A stretch of DNA of 64,000 nt from DASUPK01 sp963819715 (lineage in GTDB: Bacteria > Actinomycetota > Thermoleophilia > Solirubrobacterales > 70-9), in NCBI GenBank assembly GCA_963819715.1, contig CAWFXE010000006.1:558001-622000 (forward strand), in the 5' to 3' direction. Numbering within the stretch: position 1 is the first letter of the stretch; the number at the start of each line of letters is the position of its first letter. The translations under genes and the position numbers were made by a program. This document shows positions 8,380 to 15,854 of this stretch, piece after piece. Below the pieces are notes generated by a model that was not told the DNA's origin, did not search any database, and worked only from the letters and a program-made list of their open reading frames with translations.

Positions 8380-9940
8380 ATGCGAGTCTCGATGGTCAGT
8401 CGACACCTTGCGCCGGTGGCAGTCGGCGCGGTCGCCCTCGCCGCCCTCGGCGCACCGGCGCCGGCGCCGGCGCGGACCGCCTACGTCACCAACGCAAACT
8501 CCAACAACGTCACCCCGATCGACACCGCCACCAACACGGCGGGGACGCCGATCGCGGTCGGGCAGCTGCCCGTCGGGGTCGCGATCACCCCGGACGGCAC
8601 CACCGCCTACGTCGCCAACGCAACCTCCAACACCGTCACCCCGATCGACACCGCCACCAACACGGCGGGGACGCCGATCGCGGTCGGCACCAGCCCCCGT
8701 CGGGGTCGCGATCACCCCCGACGGCAAGACCGCCTACGTCACCAACTCGGCCTCCAACGCCGTCACCCCGATCGCCACCGCGACCAACACCCCGGGGACG
8801 CCGATCGCGGTCGGCAGCGGCCCTATTGCGATCGCGATCACCCCGGACGGCAAGACCGCCTACGTCGCAAACATCGGCTCCGACAACGTCACCCCGATCG
8901 CCACCGCCACCAACACGGCGGGGACGCCGATCGCGGTCGGCACCAACTCGCGCGCGATCGCGATCACCCCCGACGGCACCACCGCCTACGTCGCCAACAA
9001 CGGCTCCAACACCGTCACCCCGATCGCCACCGCCACCAATACGGCGGGGACGCCGATCGTGGCCGGCACCAACCCGCGCGGGATCGCGATCACCCCCGAC
9101 GGCAAGGCCGCCTACGTCGCCAACGGAGGCTCCAACAACGTCTCCCCGATCGCCACCGCGACCAACACCGCGGGGACGCCGATCGCGGTCGGCACCGGCC
9201 CGTTCGGGATCGCGATCACCCCCGACGGCAAGGCGGCCTACGTCGCCAACGAACAACTCCAACACCGTCACCCCGATCGCCACCGCGACCAACACCGCGG
9301 GGACGCCGATCGCGGTCGGGAGCGGCCCTTGGGGGGTCGCGATCACCCCCGACCAGGCGCCGGTCGCCGCCTTCGGCGCCACCGCGGCGCCGCCCGGCTC
9401 GCCGACCACCTTCGACGCCTCGGGCTCGTCCGATCCCGACGGCCAGATCGCCACCTACGCCTGGGACTTCGGCGACGGCGCGACGCTCGCCGACGGCGGC
9501 CCCAGCCCCGCGCACGCCTACGCCGCCCCGGGCACCTACACCGCGACCCTGACGCTCACCGACGCCGAGGGCTGCTCGACGGCGCTGGTGTTCACCGGCC
9601 AGACCGCCTCCTGCAACGGCGGTCCGAGCGCCGTGGCGAGCAAACAGGTGACGATCGCATCCCGAGCCGCCGACCGCCGGACACGAAGATCACCAAGGCG
9701 AAGATCAAGGCCAAAGCACTCAAAGGCGACGCTTCAAGTTCGAGGCGCTCGGGCGAGGCCACCGGCTTTCAGTGCGAGCTGAAGCGAAAGCACGCCCACC
9801 GGAAGGCGAAGTTCAAGCGCTGTCGCTCGCCGAAGACCTACAAGCACCTGAAGCCGGGCAAGTACAAGTTTGCGGTCCGCGCCGTCGGTCCCGGCGGCAC
9901 CGACCCGAGCCCGGCGAAAAAGCGGTTTAGGATCGCCTAG
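8380..9940 (+). pseudogene. Secreted YVTN-repeat/PKD protein broken by three indels
   Basis: Originally one exported protein: a signal peptide (VALAALGAPAPAPA), seven or so YVTN beta-propeller repeats of about 44 residues (ITPDGKTAYVAN, NTVTPIATATNTAGTPIAVG), a PKD domain (TYAWDFGDGATL, TYTATLTLTD) and a basic C-terminal domain (TGFQCELKRKHAHRKAKF, GKYKFAVRAVGPGGTDPSP). The reading frame changes three times: an extra C in the C5 run at 8694-8698, an extra base near 9251-9253, and a missing base near 9655-9662. A further local disturbance is likely at 9725-9750. Each shift falls inside a conserved motif and the other frame continues the same domain, so the ancestral protein is clear. Either the gene is decaying or the assembly has errors here. 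Confidence 0.75.
8470..9355 (+). repeat. Tandem 132-bp coding repeats (YVTN propeller)
   Basis: Seven tandem units of about 132 bp encode the blades of the YVTN protein. Several segments are nearly identical in DNA (for example the block coding for ATNTAGTPIAVG), which indicates duplication or gene conversion within the array. Such repeats are prone to assembly error, and two of the gene's indels lie inside this array. Confidence 0.8.
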
Positions 9941-10639
9941 CTGCATCGGCGCTGAGCGCCGCGGCGCGCACGCGGTCCTCGCAGCGCCCGCCGGATCCGG
10001 GTGGCTACGGAGCGAGCGCGTCGACAATCTCCTCGGTCGCGCTGCAACGAGTTGGAGCGCGTTTGCCACCCGTGATCGCTGTCGCAATGCCCGACGAAAG
10101 GCAGCGACGGCTCCGAGATCACGCGGAGGCAGCAGCGCCCGCAACTCGCCTTGCGGACGGCCGATCAGGGGATGACCTGAACGCGGCCGCCGGCGGTGCT
10201 CACGTAAGGCACACCCTGAGTTGCTTGGTCCTGTTTCTGCTGTGGTTCGAGAGGACTCATGATCCCGATTCGGAGATCACGAGGACATAGCGTTTCGGTG
10301 AGCCGAATCCGATCGTACATGTGGGGATTGTGGCCACATCAGAGGACCGCGCCGACACCGTTCAAGCATCCGCCGCAAGGGATGCCACCAGCTTCGGAAG
10401 CGACCGTTTCCAGCTCCCGTAGGACGGGTGGTTAACGAAGAACCCCTCCGTTGGCGCGCCGTTTATGTCGATCAGTCCTCTCCGGAAGGTCTGAACCGAT
10501 TCTTTCCATCTGACGGCGAACCGCTGCTCAATCGCCCTCCAAACAGCCTGGCCGATGGCCAGCACGCGACGGGGGTTCAGAATCCGCGCCGGCACGGCCA
10601 CAGTGCTCAGCTGGACCAAACGGTTGTGAGAGTGCCGCC
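9941..10639. other. Gene-poor stretch with a glycosylase-like remnant
   Basis: About 700 bases between the YVTN gene and the methyltransferase. A GC-rich hairpin (CGGCGCTGAGCGCCG, 9947-9961) follows the YVTN stop codon and may act as a terminator. The middle (about 10020-10350) is less GC-rich than the neighbours and shows no convincing frame. The right part carries a minus-strand remnant at 10362-10619, listed separately. Confidence 0.4.
10362..10619 (-). pseudogene. Possible remnant of a uracil-DNA-glycosylase-like protein
   Basis: An 85-residue minus-strand frame (TTG start, no ribosome-binding site). It has the order of elements seen at the C-terminal end of uracil-DNA-glycosylase-superfamily proteins: an ILNPRRVLAIGQAVWRAIEQ helix-strand segment followed about 35 residues later by an N-H-P-S motif (FFVNHPSYGSWK). 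The N-terminal half with the active-site Asp/Asn motif is absent; that region is occupied by the divergent methyltransferase. It looks like the tail of a lost gene. The resemblance is by eye only and weak. Confidence 0.3.
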
Positions 10640-10696
10640 TTGCGCGAGGACCAGCAGTCCGCCAGGCCCCTGAACGCGCCAGACTGGAGCAAGGCC

Positions 10697-11383
10697 ATGC
10701 CGCTGGGTGCTGAACAGGCGCGTCGGGTTTATGACCGAATCGGGCGAGCGCAGGACACGCAGCGCTTCTACGAGGACGCGGCGACGTCCCGGCTGGCCGA
10801 GCTCGGCGCCTTGGCAGAGGCTCGGTCGGTATTCGAGCTCGGCTGCGGCACCGGGCGGTTCGCGGCCTCGCTCCTGCGCGACCGACTCCCGGAGGACGCT
10901 CGGTACCTCGGCGTCGACGTCAGCCCAAAGATGGTGGCGCTCGCGCGTCAGCGGCTCGGCCGGTGGAGACCACGGGCGGAGGTCGCCCTGGTCGACCCGC
11001 CCGCGCTTGAGCTGCCGGGTGACGACGGCGGGTTCGACCGCTTCGTGGCCACCTACGTCTTCGATCTCCTCACCCTCGAGGATGCGCGGCGGCTGCTTGG
11101 GGAGGCGCAGCGATTGACGAGGCCCTCCGGGCTCCTCTGCGTGGCCGGCCTCACCCACGGGGTCACACCAACCACCCGGCTGGTTTCGCGAGCGTGGGAA
11201 GCGGTTGCAAAGCGCCGGCCCTCGCTTCTCGGGGGGTGTCGGCCCATCGAGCTGAGCGAACTTCTGGCACCTGGCGGTTGGCGAGTGCGCGACCGGGAGG
11301 TGGTCGCGCACTGGGGAGTTCCCACTGAGGTGGTCGTAGCCAGTAAGCCGGAAGCCGATGATGGCTGGGGCGCCGGGGGCTAA
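10697..11383 (+). CDS. Class I SAM-dependent methyltransferase
   Basis: A 228-residue soluble enzyme with the Rossmann methyltransferase fold. Motif I is VFELGCGTGRFAASLL; motif II has the acidic residue in YLGVDVSPKMVALAR; a motif III/IV region reads FDRFVATYVFDLL; and an RPSGLLCVAGLTHG strand follows. The N-terminal YDRIGRAQDTQRFYED segment resembles UbiE/Methyltransf_11 members that act on quinones or small molecules. ATG at 10697 is chosen over an upstream in-frame TTG at 10640, which adds a non-conserved stretch. It stands alone, so its substrate cannot be inferred. Confidence 0.82.
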   Translation: MPLGAEQARRVYDRIGRAQDTQRFYEDAATSRLAELGALAEARSVFELGCGTGRFAASLLRDRLPEDARYLGVDVSPKMVALARQRLGRWRPRAEVALVDPPALELPGDDGGFDRFVATYVFDLLTLEDARRLLGEAQRLTRPSGLLCVAGLTHGVTPTTRLVSRAWEAVAKRRPSLLGGCRPIELSELLAPGGWRVRDREVVAHWGVPTEVVVASKPEADDGWGAGG

Positions 11384-11651
11384 GGAGTCGAACCCACAAA
11401 GAGCTTGACGAGTCTCTCGGTTTCTGCGAGCGCCAGCGGCGCCCTGCATCGCTATCGCAAAGGATGCGAGGCAGCAGCGAAGGCCACTGGTTCTGGGTTT
11501 GTTGCTAGTTCCCGTCCCACGCGAACCCGGGCGTGCTTCGAGTAGCTGAACTCAGCGCTCCTCTGGTTGGAATTGAGTACCCACGCCGGCTGGCGCATCC
11601 TTGCGAGGCCCGGCCCGGGTGCATTAGGGTGGGCTCCGGGGAGAGTTGAAA

Positions 11652-13061
11652 GTGCGTCTGAAGAGAACGCTGGGAGTGGTCCTGCTGGCGGCGCTGGCGG
11701 GAGTGGTCCTGTTCGCGGCGATCGCGACCGCCGCCGGCGATACCCCGGGGAGCTTCTCTGCGACCGGCTCGATGGGCGTCAAGCGCCAGTTCCCCGCCGC
11801 CGCCCCGCTCCCCGACGGCCGGGTGTTGGTCGCCGGGGGCATCGACGCCGTCGACAACCTGCAGAGCGCGGAGATGTTCAACCTGGCGACCGCGAGCTTC
11901 ACCCCGACCGGCTCGATGGGCGTCAAGCGCGCCGAGCCCACCGCCGCCCCGCTCCCCGACGGCCGGGTGTTGGTCGCCGGAGGCTACGACGGCGCCAGCT
12001 TCCTACAGAGCGCCGAGCTCTTCAACCCGGCGACCGGCACCTTCACCCCGACCGGCTCGATGGGCGTCAAGCGCTACGGGTCCGCCGCCGCCCCGCTCCC
12101 CGACGGCCGGGTGTTGGTCGCCGGAGGCTACGACGGCGCCAGCTTCCTACAGAGCGCCGAGCTCTTCAACCCAGCGACAGGCACCTTCACCCCGACCGGC
12201 TCGATGGGCGTCAGGCGCCAGGGTCCCGCCGCCGCGCCGCTCCCCGACGGCCGGGTGTTGGTCGCCGGAGGCTACGACGGCGCCAGCTTCCTACAGAGCG
12301 CCGAGCTCTTCAACCCAGCGACCGGCACCTTCACTCCGACCGGCTCAATGGGCGTCAAGCGCCAGTTCCCCGCCGGCGCCCCGCTCCCCGACGGCCGGGT
12401 GCTGGTCGCCGGGGGTATCGACGGCGTCAGCTTCCTGGAGAGCGCGGAGCTCTTCAACCCGGCGACGGGGAGCTTCACCGCGACCGCCGTGATGTCCCTC
12501 AAGCGAGACGGTCCCGCCGCCGCCCCGCTCCCCGACGGCCGGGTGTTGGTCGCCGGGGGCAGCGACGGCGCCAGCAGGGTGCAGAGCGCCGAGCTCTTCT
12601 CGCTGGCGCCTCCCCACAAGGCGCTGAAGTTCGCCGTGAACGACAGGAACCTTGTCATCACATCGGAGGTCCCCGGCAAGGTCGACGTCACCAGCGACAC
12701 GAAGGGGACCAACGCGAAGAAGGGAAAGGGGAAGGTCAAGGGCAAGAAGAAGGGCAAGCCCAGGCTTCACCCGCTGCTCAATCCCTCGAGCGGGAGCGGC
12801 AGCTCCGGCGCGATCACCGTGCCGCTCAGTCTGACCGGCACGGCGAAGGCTCTGCTGAAGCGGAGAAGCAGGATCGCCCTGAGCGCGAAGATCGTCTTGA
12901 CGCCGAGGGGCGATGAGTGCCTGAAACGGTTCTTCGACTCCTGCTACTCGAGTCAGTTCGCGACGACCGAGACCCAGACCCTGACGATCCAGGGCAAGAA
13001 GAAGCACAAGAAGAAGCACAAGAAGAAGCACAAGAAGAAGCACAAGAAGAAACGGAAGTAG
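11652..13061 (+). CDS. Secreted Kelch-repeat protein with poly-basic tail
   Basis: A 469-residue exported protein. The signal segment (LGVVLLAALAGVVLFAAIAT) is followed by six Kelch-type repeats of 48 residues (GSMGVKR, AAPLPDGRVLVAGG, LQSAELFNPATGTFTPT). These should form a six-bladed galactose-oxidase-like propeller, without catalytic features. Residues about 315-440 form a C-terminal domain with a Cys pair. The last residues are repeats of His-Lys-Lys-Lys, likely to bind anionic wall polymers. GTG at 11652 is preferred because GGGGAGAG lies seven bases upstream; a TTG two codons earlier is too close to it. Unlike the neighbouring propeller genes this one is intact. Confidence 0.78.
   Translation: MRLKRTLGVVLLAALAGVVLFAAIATAAGDTPGSFSATGSMGVKRQFPAAAPLPDGRVLVAGGIDAVDNLQSAEMFNLATASFTPTGSMGVKRAEPTAAPLPDGRVLVAGGYDGASFLQSAELFNPATGTFTPTGSMGVKRYGSAAAPLPDGRVLVAGGYDGASFLQSAELFNPATGTFTPTGSMGVRRQGPAAAPLPDGRVLVAGGYDGASFLQSAELFNPATGTFTPTGSMGVKRQFPAGAPLPDGRVLVAGGIDGVSFLESAELFNPATGSFTATAVMSLKRDGPAAAPLPDGRVLVAGGSDGASRVQSAELFSLAPPHKALKFAVNDRNLVITSEVPGKVDVTSDTKGTNAKKGKGKVKGKKKGKPRLHPLLNPSSGSGSSGAITVPLSLTGTAKALLKRRSRIALSAKIVLTPRGDECLKRFFDSCYSSQFATTETQTLTIQGKKKHKKKHKKKHKKKHKKKRK
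11760..12600 (+). repeat. Tandem 144-bp coding repeats (Kelch)
   Basis: Six direct repeats with a 144-bp period encode the Kelch blades. Units starting near 11976, 12120 and 12264 are almost identical over about 100 bp, so this part expanded recently. Confidence 0.85.
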
Positions 13062-13172
13062 CCGCGCGGTACGGATTGCGCGCTGCTCCTGAGCCGGCGA
13101 AGCAGCCGCGCGGGTCGCAGGCCGACTCGTGCCTCCCTCGCGCGAGAAGCAGTAGCGCCGAGTAGTGCGTAT

Positions 13173-14261
13173 TCAGCAGATCCGCGGCAGGGGGTCCCCG
13201 GCGAGCATGTCGACGACTCGAGAGCCGCCGAAGGCCGTGTCGAGCGTGACCAGGCCGGGGGGATCGGCGGTGACCTCGGCGATGATCGCCGCCTCGCGGC
13301 CCAGCGGGTGCGAGCGGAGGGCGGCAAGCGCGGCGTTCGCTGAGTCTGGGGCCACGATCGCGATCAGCTTGCCCTCATTCGCCACGTAGATTGGATCGAT
13401 TCCGAGGATCTCGCAGGCGCCGGCGACCTCGGGACGGATCGGGATCTCGGATTCGGTGATCGTGATGCCGACCTCCGCCGTGAGGGCCAGCTCGGCCAAT
13501 ACTGTCGCGAGGCCTCCGCGGGTCGGATCGCGCAGGCAGCGCACGCCGAACGCCGGGATGTCGCTGAGCAGGGAGTGGACGATGCCGTTGAGGGGCGCCG
13601 TGTCGGACTCCAGCTCGACCTCGAGCTCCAGCTCGCCTCGGGCGATCATCACGGCCGTGCCGTGGTCGCCGATCGGGCCGGAGACGAGGATCTTGTCGCC
13701 GGGGCGGATCGCTCGGGGGGCGAGGATGTGCTCGTGCTCGACGACTCCGACGGCTGAGGTGTTCACGTAGAGCCCGTCGGCCTTGCCGCGCTCGACGACC
13801 TTGGTGTCGCCGGTGGCGATCCGGACGTCGGCGGTCTCGGCGGCGCGGGCCATGGAAGCGGCGATTCGCTCCAGGTCGGCGACCGGCAGGCCCTCCTCGA
13901 GGATGAAGCTCGCCGAGAGGGCGAGCGGCGTCGCGCCGGTCATCGAGAGGTCATTGATCGTGCCGTTGACGGCGAGCTCGCCGATGTCGCCGCCGGGGAA
14001 GAAAAGAGGCCGGACGACGAAGGAGTCGGTGGTGAAGGCGAGCTGGTCCTTGCCGGTGCCGACCAGGGCCGAGTCGCCGAGCGGGGCGAGCAGTTCGTTG
14101 GAGAACTCGCGGACGAAGATTCCTTCGATCAGGTCGTGGGAGGCCTTGCCGCCGGCGCCGTGGCTCAGCGTGATGTTCTCGTCCATCACCTTCCGGCGCG
14201 GGCGGCGCCGGCGCGCCTCGATCGCCTCGAGGACCTCCTCCTCAGACCGCGACACCCGCAT
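13173..14261 (-). CDS. hypE: Hydrogenase maturation protein HypE
   Basis: HypE dehydrates the carbamoyl group delivered by HypF, on its own C-terminal cysteine, to a thiocyanate, the source of the CN ligands of the NiFe site. The protein ends in Pro-Arg-Ile-Cys, exactly the required terminal Cys. The PurM-like ATP-binding fold is evident from LSHGAGGKASHDLI, DSALVGTGKDQLAF, NGTINDLSMTGATPLALSAS and LRDPTRGGLATVLAELAL. The length, 362 residues, is normal. The start at 14261 overlaps the hypD stop by 20 bases and gives an Arg-rich N-terminal extension; ATG at 14186 would begin directly before the conserved core. Last gene of the hypFCCDE run. Confidence 0.95.
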   Translation of the reverse strand: MRVSRSEEEVLEAIEARRRRPRRKVMDENITLSHGAGGKASHDLIEGIFVREFSNELLAPLGDSALVGTGKDQLAFTTDSFVVRPLFFPGGDIGELAVNGTINDLSMTGATPLALSASFILEEGLPVADLERIAASMARAAETADVRIATGDTKVVERGKADGLYVNTSAVGVVEHEHILAPRAIRPGDKILVSGPIGDHGTAVMIARGELELEVELESDTAPLNGIVHSLLSDIPAFGVRCLRDPTRGGLATVLAELALTAEVGITITESEIPIRPEVAGACEILGIDPIYVANEGKLIAIVAPDSANAALAALRSHPLGREAAIIAEVTADPPGLVTLDTAFGGSRVVDMLAGDPLPRIC

Positions 14262-15378
14262 CCTTCCGACGGCCGGAGTGGCGGCCGTAGTTGTAATAGG
14301 CGGCGCACGCCCCCTCGCTGGAGACCATGCAGGTGCCGATCGGTTGCTCGGGGGTGCAGGCGGTTCCGAACACCTTGCACTCCCAGGGGCGGATCGCGCC
14401 CTTCAGCACCTCGCCGCACTGGCAGGCCTTGGGATCGGCGACGCGGACGCCGGGCACCCCGAAGCGCACCTCCGCGTCCCACTCGGCGAACTCGGGGCGG
14501 ATGCTCATCGCGCTCTCGGGGATGAAGCCGAGGCCGCGCCACTCGAAGGTCTCCCGGACCTCCATGGTCTCGTCGATGGCCTCGAGCGCGAGCGGGTTGC
14601 CCTCCTCGCGGACGACCCGGGCGTACTGGTTCTCGATCTCGCAGCGGCCTTCGGTGAGCTGCCTCAAAACCATCTCGACGCTCTGCAACACGTCGAGCGG
14701 CTCGAAGCCCGAGACGACGACCGGCTTGCCGTAGTCGTCGGCGATGAAGCGATACGGCCGCAGGCCGATGACGGTGGAGACGTGGCCGGGGCCGATGAAG
14801 CCGTCGAGCTGGAGGTCGGGCGAGTCGAGGATCGCCTTGATCGCCGGGTTGACCAGGACGTGGTTGCAGAAGGCGGTGAAGTTGGCGATTCCCTCGGCGC
14901 GGGCGCGGCGGAGGGTGAGCGCGGTCGAGGGAGCGGTCGTCTCGAAGCCGATCGCGAAGAAGACGACCTGGCGGTGCGGGTTCTTCCGGGCGATGCTGAG
15001 GGCGTCGAGCGGCGAGTAGACCATGCGCACGTCGGCGCCGCGCGCCTTGGCGTCGAGCAGCGAGCCATTCGACGAGGGCACCCGCATCATGTCGCCGAAG
15101 GTGGTGAAGATCACCTCGGGCCGCTCGGCGAGCGCCATCGCGTCGTCCTGGCGGCCCATCGGGATCACGCAGACCGGGCAGCCGGGGCCGTGGACCAGCT
15201 CGATGTTGTCGGGGAGGAGGTCCTCGACGCCGTGCTTGTAGATGGAGTGGGTGTGGCCGCCGCAGACCTCCATCAGCTTGATCGGGCGACCGGGATCCGC
15301 GGCGGCGGCGAGCTCGGCGATGGAGCCCGCGAGCTTCTTGGCGAGGGCCGGGTCGCGGTACTCGTCGATGTAGCGCAT
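14242..15378 (-). CDS. hypD: Hydrogenase maturation protein HypD
   Basis: The iron-sulfur scaffold protein that, with HypC, assembles the Fe(CN)2CO unit of NiFe hydrogenases. At 378 residues it has the expected length and all family signatures: MEVCGGHTHSI near the N-terminus, HGPGCPVCVIP, FTTFGDMMRVP, the GFETTAPSTA segment, and a Cys-rich C-terminal part (KACQCGEVLKG, ECKVFGTACTPEQPIGTC, SSEGACAAYYNYGR) that binds the 4Fe-4S cluster. Its ATG overlaps the stop of the second hypC-like gene (ATGA), showing translational coupling. Confidence 0.96.
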   Translation of the reverse strand: MRYIDEYRDPALAKKLAGSIAELAAAADPGRPIKLMEVCGGHTHSIYKHGVEDLLPDNIELVHGPGCPVCVIPMGRQDDAMALAERPEVIFTTFGDMMRVPSSNGSLLDAKARGADVRMVYSPLDALSIARKNPHRQVVFFAIGFETTAPSTALTLRRARAEGIANFTAFCNHVLVNPAIKAILDSPDLQLDGFIGPGHVSTVIGLRPYRFIADDYGKPVVVSGFEPLDVLQSVEMVLRQLTEGRCEIENQYARVVREEGNPLALEAIDETMEVRETFEWRGLGFIPESAMSIRPEFAEWDAEVRFGVPGVRVADPKACQCGEVLKGAIRPWECKVFGTACTPEQPIGTCMVSSEGACAAYYNYGRHSGRRKDAGVAV

Positions 15379-15629
15379 CAGCCGACCTTCTCGATCGCCA
15401 CACCGGCGTGGCAGAGGAGGGTGTCGCCGGCGCGGACCTCGCCGACCAGGTCGATCGCGATCTCCTCGCGGGCGCCGTCCTTCTCGATCACCGCGGTCGG
15501 GCCGCGGACCTCGGCCACGCGCGCCGCCACCGCGACGTCGCCGCAGGTGATGCAGGCCTCGCCGTGCGGGCCCTCAGTCGATGGCGCTGGTCTTGAGATC
15601 GGCCAATTCCTCCTCGTAGGTCTGCCCAA
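15378..15629 (-). CDS. Second HypC-like chaperone with internal CITCGD motif
   Basis: An 83-residue HypC/HupF-type protein. The beta-barrel region is recognisable (VAVAARVAEVRGPTAVIE, VGEVRAGDTLLCHAGVAIEK). Instead of the usual Met-Cys-Leu start it has Cys-Ile-Thr-Cys-Gly-Asp at about residues 26-31. The only in-frame canonical start is a TTG at 15629, well inside hypC, so either the N-terminus is extended or a non-canonical start nearer the CITC motif is used. It ends in an ATGA overlap with hypD. It may be a specialised chaperone for a particular hydrogenase or an iron-binding partner of HypD. Confidence 0.75.
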   Translation of the reverse strand: MGRPTRRNWPISRPAPSTEGPHGEACITCGDVAVAARVAEVRGPTAVIEKDGAREEIAIDLVGEVRAGDTLLCHAGVAIEKVG

Positions 15630-15852
15630 GGGCCACCAGTGCCCGCAGCGTCTCGCGTGCCTCGCCCTCGTCGATCCGCGAGATCGCGAAGCCGACGTGG
15701 ATCAGCACCCAGTCGCCGACGCCGACCGCGTCCGGGCCCTCCCAGAGCAGGCCGACGTCGATGTTGCGGCGAACGCCGGAGACATCCACCTTCGCGACGC
15801 GGTTCTCCGTGTCGACGATCTCCACGATCTGGCCGGGGATCCCAAGGCACAT
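15574..15852 (-). CDS. hypC: Hydrogenase maturation chaperone HypC
   Basis: A 92-residue protein beginning Met-Cys-Leu-Gly-Ile-Pro, the invariant N-terminus whose Cys2 binds the iron-cyanide unit. The compact beta-barrel (VAKVDVSGVRRNIDVGLL, VGVGDWVLIHVGFAI) and the C-terminal helix are complete. It works with HypD to build Fe(CN)2CO and deliver it to the large-subunit precursor. It starts two bases after the hypF stop and overlaps the second HypC-like gene. Confidence 0.95.
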   Translation of the reverse strand: MCLGIPGQIVEIVDTENRVAKVDVSGVRRNIDVGLLWEGPDAVGVGDWVLIHVGFAISRIDEGEARETLRALVALGQTYEEELADLKTSAID

Positions 15853-15854
15853 CG

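Noticed and set aside
8470..9355. Regularly spaced direct repeats considered as a CRISPR array
   Set aside because: The units are 132 bp, entirely coding, and encode YVTN propeller blades; there are no short constant repeats with unique spacers and no cas genes.
11382..11396. GGGTTCGACTCC on the minus strand, like a tRNA T-loop
   Set aside because: The flanking bases do not form the 5-bp T-stem beyond two or three pairs, and no acceptor, D-arm or anticodon stem can be folded around it. It might be a scar of an integration site but there is no second copy or integrase.
11760..12600. 144-bp direct repeats considered as non-coding satellite or CRISPR
   Set aside because: They are in-frame Kelch blades of one continuous protein.
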